This document shows positions 1 through 12,839 of a stretch of 64,000 bases of DNA, piece after piece. A program made the position numbers and the translations under genes. The stretch is from contig JAEBUN010000047.1 of NCBI GenBank assembly GCA_023014365.1, positions 1-64,000 of the forward strand, given 5' to 3'. Under the pieces are notes generated by a model. The model was given only the letters and a program-made list of their open reading frames with translations, did not search any database and was not told where the DNA came from. Origin of the DNA: Lepiota brunneoincarnata. Taxonomy: Eukaryota; Basidiomycota; Agaricomycetes; Agaricales; Agaricaceae. Position 1 is the stretch's first letter. Each line of letters starts with the position of its first letter.

Positions 1-3000
1 AGTTCCGCCGCCGAGCTGAGTTCATATGTTCCCCATATATTGCCCCATTCTGAGGTCTTCTGGCCGTACCATTTCCGCTATGCTGTAGCAGATGGTGTTC
101 CCTAGATCTAGTTGTTCCATGAGTGGGCAGTACGCTGCTTTCAACCAGCATTTTGTCGACGCCATCGTTACCAACTTTCAAGATGATAAGACTGTTTTTC
201 TTCCTTAAACCCTCCCTTGATATCCCTCCGAACTCCCTTCTCCGAGAACTTCCGCTGTCTCTCCGTTCGTCGGGGCCTTCACCCCTGATCTCCTGGGCAC
301 AACTTCGGTGATTTCTAAACAGCTTAGTTTGTTACATCTTTTTCACTGCCGACTTCTTGTGTTGAAGTACTGCGAAAGGAATCCGCACCCCGAAGGAGAG
401 GAAGGGCGGTGGTACGGATTGATGAGTTCGGTAGGGTAAGGGCATGAGGGCCAACACGAGGCAGTTTAGAGTGGGAAAGAGCAATCGCCGACATATATAC
501 GCCCATCTCGCACGAAATTATTAGCTGTTGCCAACTCTAGAGTCAGCAGGTCACTATTGGTACCGCCCATGCTGGAACCATCCTTCACAAGGCAAGGAAT
601 AACGGATTGGCACATCTATATCTCTCACTGGAAAGCCGGGCTCCGATATCGGAACAAGCTTCGAGTTTCGGTCTCGTTGCTTCGTTTGACCCCATCATTT
701 ACTTTTCCAACATTAATATAGATTAATATAGTCCAGATCAACACTGGGAATTGAACATCATAACTTTGACCTCCCTAAAATGGTCCACAGATTCCTGTCA
801 GGAGCTCCACACTCCAGATTCCGGTACCGGGCGTTCGTTTGATAGTAATCGATCAGTGGTACTGTGATAACGAGTGGTGGATTCATTACCGCTCTTTAAT
901 ATCCTAGAGCCTAGAGCCTGGGATCATGAAGCTTGGTCACTTGGTGTGCCATGAGTCCTGCTGAACTTAACTTTGGAAGAGCGCGAGCAGTGTGTGGATG
1001 TTGCTCTGCCCCCCGTGGGGGCATCTAACTTGGAGCAATTACACTAAAAGCAGTAAGTCTATTCTACCTTCGATCATAAAATTCTGATGAGCCTGAGTTT
1101 CGGCTAGTGCTATCATAACACGATGAAGAGGAAAGGATACCACATAGTCGAGATACAACTCGAGGCATTCGGGGTATTCTCAGAGAGGACTAGGCTGCGC
1201 TGATCCAGGTTTCCGATAGTAGTTTTCTCCCGAAGCCCCAGAGAAGACCTAGGACTTATATCTGTGCAGTATCTTATCGCCGGGGGTGACCTCTGTACTT
1301 GTAAAGTGGGTGAGGTGGCGTTCGGGCAGGCACACTCGAGGATACCAAGGGAGAGCGTTATTGGTGGAAGGGCTCGGGCCGAAGTTCAAAGATTCAGGCA
1401 CCGCTGAGTGCTCTGCCGCTAATGTTATGCGTTGTTCCCGGAACCGGCGTGCAGTGTAGTCTACGTCATGCTTGTCCTTTAGAGCGGTATATTGCGATCT
1501 ATCGACCATATGAACGACTGGGGGCGACACCTACCACTATGTCGATAGTACGATCATGGCCATTGCTTAAAACAAACGGCGACATGCATACCCTTCCCGC
1601 AGGAGCTTGCCTCGGATGAAGCGACAAAGCACTCGACTCCAAGTTACGTTATTGGGTAAAATTTGTCGGTGACAGGTACTCTAATTATATCAAATTCAGG
1701 GTTAAAGAAACTCATCAGCGCAGACAGTTGTGCATCTACATTCCTACCTATATATCTCTCACACGCCGCACCCATTCTCCCAACAACTCTCTCACTCCAG
1801 AACGGGCCCTCTCAAGGAAATTTTGTGACGGTGCGGCAGGCAGGGGTAAGCGGAGTGCCGAGATCAAAGGTATGGGCGCATAAGGCATGAACAGGACGTC
1901 CATCAGTTCACCAATAACCTCCACCTCATCCCAGTGCCAGATCTTGGAAGTGCGAGCTTGGTGGGGCAAGCCCAGACATGGGCAAGTAGGGACAACTCAA
2001 TAAACAAATAGGTGTTGTTTCCCAGGGGTGACGCGTTGACGACTGAAAAGCGATCAGAGGAGCTTGGCCCCCAGGGTAGCCGAAGAGATCCGAGGTGTAC
2101 CTCCAGACGTATGTCTAAACGCATTCAACTGCCTTCTGCTTCCATTCCCGCCCCCTTGCACACCGGCATTAACCTATCTTACCCGCTGTTCATCTCGGAT
2201 GATCGAAGGGCACCTGCGCCTGGCCGTGAAACATCTCTTCCGACTCCAAGGATATCGGCATCACCACGGCGCTGTCCTCACCATTACTCTCCTCCTCATC
2301 CCAGCTTGCCTCCCTCTTGATCCGAGCATACTTTTCTCCGCTGGACCCTCATCCCGATGATGATGGTAGAGACTTCGACTGTCGTGTGCGCGTCGCTTGG
2401 GTTCCAAGCTGGACGTCAAGCGGACGGGGAAACTGACGGGTAGTGTCGATGTCAGATCCAGACTCGTAATGAGCAACGGTTTTACGTTCGTAACCTGCTG
2501 CTTCCTCTTCGCATCTCCTTTGCGATATACGGCGAGGGAGGACTGACAGTCGTCGCAGTGGGCGTTGGCGCTGTCCGGCGGAGGTGTATGTTACACGCAT
2601 CGCAGATATATATGGTGTATAACGCGTTCCCCGGTGGTAGTACTGCGGTAATACGTAGTGGATTGGCGTGATGGACGGTACATATTCAGAGGGACGGACG
2701 AAAAGCGTGATCAATGACTTTGGTTCTGAATAAGTTCCACTGATAACTGGCCAATGATGCAGCCTCTGCCGTTGTTTCTGTCCGAGCGTGGCCGCCTTTT
2801 CTAGACATTTCTGGTTTAAAGGGGGAGCGCCAAGGCAATTTATCACACTGGCACCCATTATATTCTTGGGCAAAAGTGACGAAATATCATGTAAGCTTAG
2901 TTTACGAGAATAAATATCAAAACTATATGTAGGGCAGCATATGGGAATCAGTTGCCAAAACCTCTGTAGGATGAGAAATCAGTTCCTGCACATTATTCTG

Positions 3001-4600
3001 GTCACGGAAAATCCGGAAGAACACAGTATCTTTTATACTGGAGCCTGTATATTTATATTCTTTGGGGTTGATACCGTGAATTTTCCAGCCTACGAGACAA
3101 GCCGAGAATGTAGAATCTATCGAAACCGACTACAGCGCTAAGTGTATGGAGCGTTCTGGGAATCGGCGCCTACAGGAAACAATATATCAGACGGTCGGTG
3201 GGCCACAGCTTATGCGGCAATAAAACCACCCCTTCTTATGTTGGTGAGTTTCCTGTGTTCCGGGTGGGCTTCACTTATACTAAACATAATCATCAAGCTT
3301 GCAAATCATCCATTTCTACCCTAATTGTTCTGGTAAATGGAATCGAAACTTCATCTTTGAGGATATGGACGATAAATGATAACTTGTCAAGATTTTCACG
3401 ACAAAAAGTGGTCATTCTATATACCGCATACATGACGGTCACCGCAGCCTCCGGGCATGCTCTGGACCGTCGACCGTGGTTAAACCACCCCCGGCAGTTC
3501 CGGTTACCTTGTGACATTCCTACTCGGAACTGAAGTCATTGTTCATGTTTTATCGTATATTCATCTACTCCCGAGCGGGTGCTAAATGGATACGCGTTGC
3601 GGGAAAACGCACCACCGCTACTCTCAAAAGCTATTGCGTTAGTTTGTGGCTATTTACATATCATCTCACGGTATCCACGGCATCTCTGCCTGCTAACAGA
3701 AAGGGCCTGATCAAAGCCCGGCGTTCCGTGCAGAGCTTAACAAAGCCTCTAGAGTGATAACAGATAGGTTACTGGAACGGAGATGATTTAAGCACAGGGG
3801 AGTATGAGACAATTTGAGACCATTGAAACTTGTCCTAGGCCGTGCCCGGCAAAAAGCATGGCAAAAAAGTATGTCCGACAAAAAAAGCACAGAGCACTCC
3901 ATTGCCTCTCTTCTGCTCTCGGTGACCTTGTCTCCGGATAACTGCGACGAACGATGAACGGCGTGATTTGAGCGCGGGAATATGAATTTGTGCGGGTCTA
4001 TAAGCTTGTTGGCACATAGGGCGATCCCTTGCGCATGGATGTACGGAAGGAGTTGGAATTGTTGAGTGCTGTGGCAATAGCTTATGTTACAAGCTATTGG
4101 GCAGTGCTGCCGCAGAGGCGACTCGGAGAGTCGGAAATACTTCTTGCAATCGATTAGTCTCAAGTGCCGCCTTCCAGGGGGCAGCTCCTTCCTTGACTCC
4201 TATGTGGCGAATAAAAGTACATACGTTTGTGCCAGTCTGTACGTACACGTCTATCCTGTAGGCTGTCAAGACCAACATTCCATCACTTTTTATTTTGGAA
4301 CAAAATGATTGCGTAACGAAAAATGTTTACGGAAGGTATAGTATTTACTTCAACTCAGGACTGGCTCCATGTACAGCGCATTAGAACCACACTGACTTCT
4401 GAGTGCGACCTGCGCCACTCAGAGGCGACGATTCTGATTGTCTCTCTGTTGTTTTTGACGTTCTTATTCGGACCCGATGCTTTTATTCACGTTTTTCGTC
4501 GGTGGCAGAAGGTGGGAACGTACATCAGACCGCCCTAATCCTCTTCTAGTAGCACGTAACTTCTAGCTCGTTCGCGTTTAAATGGTCCGCCCGTTTTCAG
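1..4600. other. gene-poor stretch, no supported gene
   Basis: I read all six frames and found only short unrelated open frames, the longest about 170 codons on the minus strand near 2.35-2.87 kb. They lack recognisable domains, signal peptides or consistent splice structure. No tRNA, rRNA or transposon terminus was recognised. The stretch may hold decayed genes, given the MFS relic just downstream, but nothing can be named. Confidence 0.5.
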
Positions 4601-4626
4601 CCGTCATTGTCAGAAGCGGCCAGTAG

Positions 4627-4634
4627 TATAAAAG
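4627..4634 (+). promoter_or_regulatory. TATA box of the small secreted-protein gene
   Basis: TATAAAAG lies about 60 bp upstream of the ATG at 4,691, a normal distance for a fungal core promoter. It supports the start chosen for the following gene. Confidence 0.4.
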
Positions 4635-4690
4635 CTGAAATGTAAACCTTGCCCTTTATTGATTACTCCCCAGCAATCAACCACGTCGCC

Positions 4691-5143
4691 ATGCGGCTCT
4701 CTACTGTGTTTTCTACTACCATTGGTACCGTTCTACTTAGTGCTGTGTTAACCCGGGCGCAGGTAAGTCCCACCCATAAGTCATCGGAGGACTCAACACA
4801 GCTGACTCTCATATGTTTATGCAGCAACGAATCCGGATCATGAACCAGGAGAGAATGGCTAGCACCCGGTCTCTGGGAAACCCGACGGCGGAAATTATCA
4901 TGGAGCCAAAGGATAACATTCATGGGGACGCTATTGTACGTGGCTGGTTCTTGGGGTTCTTTGGTTCTTTAACGCGTTATTATCAACTTCTAGTGGGAGT
5001 TGTTCGCGGTTGAAGGCGAACCCAAACGATACACTCTCGCGAATATCCAAGGTTCTCGCGTCGCGTCAGCATTCGTCCAGGATTTTAAATCAGTGGGTGG
5101 CGGTCTCTCGCGTCAGGGAGAATACTTATCCCGGCGCTTCTAG
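4691..5143 (+). CDS. predicted small secreted protein (about 110 aa), family unknown
   Basis: Three exons fit: 4,691-4,762, 4,825-4,935 and 4,994-5,143, with GT-AG introns of 62 and 58 bp and no frame conflict. The first exon encodes a classic signal peptide: positively charged start MRLS, a hydrophobic core, then LTRAQ just before the intron. The mature part contains the stretches NPTAEIIMEPKD and WELFAVEGEPKRYTL, which look like ordered protein but match no family I can name. Coding-like sequence continues after the stop at 5,141 (for example VWSVEPSAVNGEYI near 5,180-5,225). The third exon may therefore splice onward near 5,140, or the gene is decaying. The TATA box and the signal peptide are the best evidence that it is or was real. 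Confidence 0.35.
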
Positions 5144-5893
5144 CCAGTCAAGGTTTCAGTTGACAACAGAGATAAGACAGTGTGGTCTGTTGAACCCTCG
5201 GCGGTGAATGGAGAATACATTGTGGGTCAAATTCAAGTTTGAGCCAGGGCGTTTAACGGCATCTAACACCTATCCCGCCCAGATCAAGCTCCCTTACGAG
5301 GATCTTTGTGGACCAACCTCCCTGTGGACGATGATAGGGGTAACGTGGTAAGCTTCCATGGTCTTCGCGTCAAAAGATGCTGATACACATTAATCACCGA
5401 CGTAGATTTTCCTGCGACCAGCAAACGGCAGTCCTGGGCAAAGTTTTGCAGTGACACAGATTTTTGGGTGATTTGCTGATGGAAGTCCTGCGCTCCTGTC
5501 GTATATAGTAATATTATGACTTGGGTGACAACAATGAAACTATCTTACTACTCTGTACCTCTGTTCTGTAATCTCTACTCATAGTGTTTAATTACCTCCT
5601 CGCACAGTACCGCAAACAGGAGGTTGCATGATGGTCAACTACTAGATTACATGCCAGGCTACGGACGATCCGAGATATATCCAAGTTAGGGACATATCCT
5701 TATGTAGTATCACGAATCAATATCAGCATCTACGATGAGTAGGACAATCCCCTGCACATGATTGCTGCCCAGGTAGAAGCGTTAAGGACACATTCAGCGA
5801 GTGCTAGAGCTAGGGTGCCGTCAAGGGACCTATGGAGATAGAGGGCCAGCGAACGACGGAATATCCGATATCATTATCTGATCCGTTCACAAG

Positions 5894-7095
5894 CTATATT
5901 CTTCTATCTACTAGGAAGGCAGGAGCCCTGATAAAATGCCAATACGTGATGATAGACTCATGTTTATGAAGCTCACAGATAATGTCTCTGTGAGAATACC
6001 CAAGTTTGCTTCCAGCCCAAGTGTAGTCGGCGGAGCTCCAAGCACCTTGGGTAATTCGACTGAAATATTTGGACTTTCTCTGGCGGCTCTCGTTATCGGG
6101 ACCGTCGGCGTCATCATCTTGACGGGTGTGAATGTTATTTGCATCAATGAGTGTCCAAATTCCAGCAGAAAAGATTGGACAGGGGTGTAAACGGGAATGT
6201 TGAGGGACGAGCAAGGGTCGTACTTGGTGTCGGAAAAAACTGTAGTCATCTTCACAACGAGAAATTGCACTCGACGCGGCGAACGCCTCGCCTGCTCCAG
6301 CGAGCTCTAGGCCATGTCGTCCTTCCGTTCGTAGATAACCGTCAGCATATATTTTGGACTTACCATTAAGAGTTTGTTGGAAGTAGGTAGGAATCAGATG
6401 TGCGGCAATGAATGTTGACAATCCGGCTGACCACAATTACACCCATACAACGAAGCTTGCCTCCGTTCCAACCTACTATGCCTACGGGGCTGGGGAATAT
6501 TAATCGTACATTGACATAAAGCGCTTACATGACCCGACGAATGATCATGACTATGCCCCTGGGTGACTCCTATTGCTGTCCAGACAACGGGGATCTGCAT
6601 GATGCCGCCTTAGAAGTTAGCTGTCTCTCGACGGAGGAACACGTCACGAGGTTGGGATTCCGAATGCCATACTCAACAGACTCAGGACCCGAGGGTTCGT
6701 TTTGCGAGGGGTTCGTTTTGCGAGATTTTGATATTCTCGTATCGTCAGAGCGAACGCGACAGTGGCAGTGTCGGCAACGAGAAGGATAGTGGTCCCTAGA
6801 CCACTGGAAAGGGTAGCTACAGCGAGTACAGTACGGGTCGGCCATCTTTTGGTAAGAGGGGCAATAAGGATTGCACTGATGCATTGAGCGGCGTGTTGCA
6901 AACTCCCTCCAGAACCGACTAGAGATGAGTGCGAAAGTCAATGTACTTGGTGATCAGGAGGTAAGGTAAGTCATCGACGAAAGCTTGAGTATGGGGAAGG
7001 CATGTGAGGCCTTAAAGCGATCAACGGCCAAGTGTTGATAGATCCATTGAAGAGCTCCACGTCGAACTTGTGGACTGCGAAGCCGGCGACGTACA
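5894..7095 (-). pseudogene. decayed MFS-type membrane transporter
   Basis: Minus-strand fragments in three frames line up, in order, with one fungal major facilitator-like transporter. SSRFWREFATRRS (near 6,900) leads into an amphipathic segment with APLTKRWPTRTVLAVATLSS near 6,850. FAASSAISRCEDDYSFF (near 6,270) is the pre-transmembrane turn, and GSKLGYSHRDII with a closing RAPAF (near 5,910-6,000) is the C-terminal side. Stops and frame changes break every segment and no single open frame covers more than about 180 codons. Introns explain some but not all breaks, so I call it a pseudogene. Family assignment rests on remembered consensus of basidiomycete MFS proteins. Substrate unknown. Confidence 0.5.
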
Positions 7096-7961
7096 TGATA
7101 CTGGAATTATGTCCAGATTATATTAACAAAGAGAGAAAAAGGAGGTTGGACTGACATATTGTGCCATTCATTACGGGTGAAAACTAGGGGGGCGATTGAA
7201 GAAGTAAATAGAATCGCTGAGTCGAGTACGGAGCCATCAACAACTGACGCTGTCGCAATTCATTGAGGACAATTGTCGTTGGGAGCTGAGCAACCCTTGT
7301 TGAGTTGTGTTGTGCGAGCTGGTCTCCTAAGAGGAGAAGAAGAGATGGTTTGAGTCGCAAGAACATGATGGCGTATATGCACCCGTTTGAGAAAAACGCC
7401 CATTCCCTCGTCTGTTGCGTGCCAGGTCCTCGTTGAGAGTTGGAGCTGCAAAGGCTCGGGGTCCTAGTGTCCTGGTCTCTGGTCTTACGGAATAAATTCC
7501 TGGCCCGCCACGCACCAGATCACTATTGCGGCGAGGTGAAGACGTGGTCATGATTGCTGGAATGCTTTCGTAGACATTGATAATCACGCGCCACATCGTA
7601 ATTGCAGGGGGATGAAGCTGTGTAGGTCCGGGTTCCTGGATGTTTAACTGTCTGGTACTGGTACTCGAATCTGTTTATGTTAGGCCATCCATGAGATAAG
7701 AAACTCCCGAGGAGACTGTTGACGGATGTTTGATACTGATTGCCTATTTCAGGGGTGTCAATCACGCGCGCTTAGCAAACAAGTTGATCTGACCACGCGT
7801 TTTAGAGTATTATATAAGAAATTAGTATTAGTGAACCCTGTGTGACAACATCGTGACCTTGTTTATGAGGCCCCTTACGACCACAACAACATCGTCTTCA
7901 CTGTGCATGACAGCGAGCTCACGACTTTTTACGTAGATGAGCACTGCCAGACGTTTTTACC
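7096..7961. other. intergenic, possible N-terminal remains of the MFS relic
   Basis: Short minus-strand frames (for example 7,523-7,765) occur where the N-terminal half of the decayed transporter would lie, but none is recognisable. The plus strand should hold the promoter of the gene at 7,962. No clear TATA or CAAT element was picked out. Confidence 0.3.
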
Positions 7962-10900
7962 ATGTCTATCGTCTCCACCTCTTCGCACAACTCAGGTATA
8001 CGACGCGTCTTTTCTCTTTCGTGCGCCATTTCTAATCCTCCATGCAGCTCCTTCAGAAAATTGGGACGATGACTTTGACTTTCAGCACCAATCTGGCTCA
8101 CCCAAGCGACGCAAGAATGCCCACGACAATTATCCTAACATGACTCGCATGTCCACGACTACCGAAGACTGGGATGCCGGCGACACCACATCCGCCACTC
8201 CCTTCGCCAATTACGATCCCACACGACCAGCCGCCATCCTCATCGATAAACTCAGCATAGCCACGCCAAATCTCCAAGATTGGGTAGAAGGGGACCCTTG
8301 CACTCCACAGAAATCATCATTCCCTGCGGATATCGCCACCGAGAACTGGGATGATGACTTTCTCGACAAGAGAGACTCTCCTGCTCGCCCATCCACCAAC
8401 ACACCCTCTAAAAATAGCATCACTAAAAAGCTACGCGTAGGCGTACCTCTCTACCACCGCAAGATTTCTCACCATAGCGATGAGGAGGAGCACGAGAGTT
8501 GGGACGATGAGTTTGACTTCAACCAGTCTCCCGCTAAACCATCTACCCCAGGGAAACAGCCACGACCACCGCGACGACCCTCTCGCCACCTCAAGCAGGA
8601 AAAATCTTCATCTTCTCGTCATCAACATCACGACATCTCTGATGATGACGACGGTGATGCGGCGGACTTTGGACGAGCAAGTAACGAGGAGGATCGTACT
8701 GTTACTGCTTGTTCTAAACGGGCTCCTCAGGTTCATTCGCCACCTCCTCCAGTCCCCGCCATCCCTTTCGCCCTCACCCCTCTTTTGGCGACAAACTCCA
8801 CGGGCACCAATGCTCACCTAAACGCACCCTTCCCCCGTTCACCCACCACTTCTGTATTTTCCGTCCCTACGCCTTCCATTGCAGATACCACATCCCTCAG
8901 ATCAACGGCGCCTCTTCGTCCATCACTCTCTCGCAATCCGGGGACCAACGCTCTCAAACACCTTCCCCCCAGCCCTCCCATTCACCGAGAACGCCGGCGG
9001 TTGCGCAAGAAGAGTCGCCCACAGCCTCAGGGCATGATCGAACTACTCGACATGAGCCCCGTGCATTTCCTGTCTGATACTGAGGCTGACCTCAGGATTG
9101 AAGAGTGCGACGAGAGACGCACGCCATCACCTCCACCCGCCGCCGCCAACATCATCAGCGCTAGTGTCCCCCAAACTCCGTCACAATCACAGCCTGGTAC
9201 TAGTGGTGCCTTGTTGAGCAGGATCGGGAGCGTTAGGCGTTGGACTACGCGAAGGAAGAGAGGGAGCACGACACCATCTGAGGTAGCAAAAGACGGGGAC
9301 AAAGGTAAAGGTAGGTGGTTCGATTTCCTGTCTTGGCTCTGATTTTTTTTGTTACTCGTTCTTGTTCCCTCACCCTGCATTATTGAAAATAAATAGGTCC
9401 CCGATATTAAAACTGTTCCTCCTAAACTGTTTCTTGACTCTTGGGTTATCCGTCCTCCAACGTCCTCTAAACAGTTACTGACCCTCACTTAGACGCTGAT
9501 AACGTCGATGATCATCAAACTCCACGCCCACATCCTTCTCTCTCCTCCCTCCTCCTCTCCTCCCCAACTCCCGCTCCCCCACCTCCCCCTTCCTCAAGCT
9601 GGTTTTTCCGTTCCTCAAGCCCCAATCAAGGACGTGTTTCACTTGGCGGCAACAACGCTACCACCGCCCGTTCTTCATTTACCGGCAGTCGGTCGGGCAG
9701 CATGACAGATCTAAGCATGCGCGGCTCCATCTACGCCTCCTCATCCATCTATGGCGAGGACGAACATCCTGTCCAACGGACCCCCAACAAACTAGTCAAG
9801 CGCAAAAGCCTTGGTTTTGTGCAACTGAAAAAGGGTTTGAGGGCCAAGGGGCAGACTGAGAGTGGCAAGGCACAGGAAGGTAGTCAAGATCCGGAATCCT
9901 CGGATGTCCAGAAACCGAGCACAAGACGTCCGGTGTCGATGCAAGGCCATGGGTTGCCTTCGACCGTGCGACAGGCCGCAACGCAGAGACATGCATCATA
10001 TGGGGTGCCCAAGGTGAAGAAGCCCGATGCAAGTACGGATGACCTGCACGAGAATAGAGTACAACCAGCATTAGGCGATTCGAGACTGAAGAGTCAGGCT
10101 CTCCCCAAGGGCGAGAGAAGGGGGGGGGAAGGCCTGAAGGGGAAAGATAAAGAAGCGGGAAGTAGAGGGTTTATGGGAAGTGTTAGGAGGTTAAGCTTGG
10201 CTGGGCGACATAAACGAACCAAGAGTGGGGCCTCGCTCGTCAATATGGAAGTGTTGACCAGAGTCCCCTCTGAATCATCCGCTGTGCCCAGTGCACCACT
10301 GGAATCTGCTCGCGATTCGCCCCCTTCATTACCGCCATCACCTGCCCAACCTGTGGCGGATGCTGCGAACCCACAAGCACTGCTTGTATCCGTCCCCGCT
10401 CTCCTCCCACCAATCGAGCTTCAACCACCCTCACCTCCGCGCAACAAGACGGCTGCTATCAATTTCTCCAGCAATCCTCTGCAGGGTGGCGTTGACTCCA
10501 TGCTCTCACCCGCTTCTCCCAGCGCTTCAGCTCCGGCACTTGCGATGCCAGCCTCCTCAAAGTCTCCTAAATCTCCCGAATCAACACGCTCTCGCACCCC
10601 TCACACACCCAAATCTCCTGCATCACCTCAGTCCGCATCCCTTGGTCGGGCGACACCTGCCCTTGCGAGTGCAAGTACGATTACTGGCAGCGTTCAGAGG
10701 CGGAGCTCACTTAACGATTTAAAGAGTGACCTTAGAATACCTGCGAGAATCAGTCAAGCGCAGGTTGGCTTGAAGAGAGACCTGAGCATGGTCAGAGATT
10801 TTGCTGTCTATATTGAGAGTACGTATCTTTTCATTTGAAACTGTCATGTGCCCTGATGTCTTGGTTCGTAGAACTCAAGGGACAACAAGAGGCATACCAT

Positions 10901-12745
10901 GGCCTTGTCACCCAGGTCCAACAGAAGCTTGATGCACAGGCACGGCTTCATGCACAACAACCTGCCGCGCGCGCTGTTTCTCCGAGCTTCTTTAACAACC
11001 TTTCAAGACCTAAGACCAGAGCACGATCGAATACGAATCCTGGACATCATGCAAGCCAGGGATACAAGGAACTTGCGGCTGCATTCTATACCATCAACTC
11101 TAAATACCGTATCTCATGGGAGTGTGCCGAACTGCTCGTGGAGCTCGCAGACGGGTCGTCGGGCGCGAGTGGGTTCAGTCCCCCCTCGAGCGCATCGGCG
11201 CCTATGACACTAAACACGAAAGGAGAGAAACGGAATCGAGAACGCGCGATCACCTTGGCCGGGGACGAGTCAAAGCCACCAACTCCAACCCCTGGCGCTT
11301 CTAGCTCCCTTGTACACCCGAACTCAGTTTCTAGTATCGTGTCTCCACTTACCTCGCCTAATGCATGGAGGGCGTCTACGGGTCGACATGACCTCAGCCA
11401 CCGGCAGCTTACGCTGCTGCGGGAGATGTTGAATAATGCGGAAGCGATGCTTTTCACTGACGAGCCAGGGTTCCCGCTGCCGGAGGAAAGTGCGCCGTCC
11501 GAGCCTGAGTCCTCCGGAAACGTCAGAGTCAATAGGGACTGGAGGTGGGGAGATCCTATGAGCAGCACTGTCACACTTCCTCCGGGGGAGCAGAGTGGAG
11601 AGTCTCCAAAGAAGAAGAGGCGGACCAGTAGGCTAGGGATGGGGATGAGTGGGTTACGAGATATCTTGAGGGCTTTAAAGAAGAGTAATAATGATACGAA
11701 GGATCAAAACCCTCCACCTCTGCCCACTGTGCACAACCATGCCATGCTGTCGACTGCGTCACTCAGTACCGATACGTCGCTGGGTCGAAGGTCAGGTGGT
11801 AGCCCCCCAGACCTACCGCCGGCCCCGCGGAAGACGCGCCCGAAATCAAGCGCAGGGCCAGAACCAGTGGTGAAACCGGGAAAGGAGAGGGGACGGGCTT
11901 GGGAACCGAAGGAGCCTTCACCACCGCCTTACGGACGATCATCGTTGGCTGTGAAACCATCTACCCGTCGACCTTCTTTAGCGTCGATATTCCGGTTGGG
12001 GACCAGAAAGAATGCCCCCCCTTCGGCGTCCGTTACTGACTTGTCAATGCACAGTTGCGATAGGCATCCGAAGGAGGATTCGCGCCCTGCTACGAGCCTC
12101 GGATCAATACAAGGACAGAGCAGCAGTACGGGAGAGGAGGATTGGGATCGAATGGACTCGGCGTCGGACTTGGATGCTGCTGCCAGGGCTTTGGAGATGA
12201 ATATGGGGATTGGAATTGACGGGGATGGAGGTGCCACTGTGCGTATGCGCAAAGGCAGGTCGCCGTATCTTCAGCACCAAGCGCCTTCATCCTCTGGACA
12301 ACTTGGACGGCCAACGACCCCGCGCAGGTCAGCCAGCGGCTCTCAGCTATTGCTCCGGTCAGAATCACCACCCAAGGCTGGGGTCAGGTCGAGTGCACAG
12401 CCAGTGACGCCGCGGGCAACGCGGTTATCTAACGTGGACGAAGGCACAGAGGGCTCCAAGTCAAGAGATAAACGGCCAGACAGGAGGAGATCAAGCTCAA
12501 GGGCATCGGGGAAGATTGTGAAATCAGGTTCCGTGCGATCCATGCCCCCGCAGCCAGTATTCTCGGATTTGAGGATTGCAATGACACCAGAAAATATCAA
12601 GCCACTATTAGAGAATGCGAAAGAGGTGCATACACGATTGGGGGATTGTATCACGGAGATTCAGCGGCTGCTGGAGAGTGATAGATCGGGGGAGAGGAGT
12701 GTTTCCGGCTCGAGTTATACTTCTGGACAATCTTGTGTTTCTTAA
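7962..12745 (+). CDS. large disordered protein with N-terminal W-acidic repeats, Byr4/Bfa1-like in style
   Basis: Four exons join without frame conflict: 7,962-7,995, 8,048-9,310, 9,493-10,818 and 10,872-12,745 (introns 52, 182 and 53 bp), giving 1,498 residues. The ATG at 7,962 opens MSIVSTSSHNSAPSENWDDD. The N-terminus carries W-acidic repeats (ENWDDDFDF, EDWDAGD, ENWDDDFLD, ESWDDEFDF). Next come Ser/Pro-rich disorder, PPSPPIHRERRRLRKKSRP, and the third exon's RGSIYASSSIYGEDE. The best conserved core spans exons 3-4: DLRIPARISQAQVGLKRDL, a coiled segment KLKGQQEAYHGLV, and AAFYTINSKYRISWECAELL. The C-terminus has FSDLRIAMTPENIKPLLENA. I recall this architecture as an Agaricomycete conserved hypothetical protein. 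W-acidic repeats recall Byr4/Bfa1 scaffolds of the septation/mitotic-exit GTPase pathway, but that is inference. A 6 bp alternative donor (9,305) exists for intron 2. Confidence 0.75.
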
Positions 12746-12839
12746 TTATTTAATTTTATATTGTCTTTTGTTATGACGCATGATCACGTGAGTCTCCGCT
12801 TTATCATCTCGAGCGGATGCGACAAACGGCAGCGACACA

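Noticed and set aside
2349..2873. 174-codon minus-strand ORF
   Set aside because: No domain, signal peptide, membrane segment or splice support; composition looks random.
3711..4163. 150-codon minus-strand ORF
   Set aside because: Nothing recognisable, overlapped by similar-size frames in the other direction.
9341..9343. Stop codon ending the first large ORF, suggesting two separate genes at 7.9-9.3 and 9.7-12.7 kb
   Set aside because: A 182 bp intron (9,311-9,492) joins the frames and matches the recalled order of one conserved protein.
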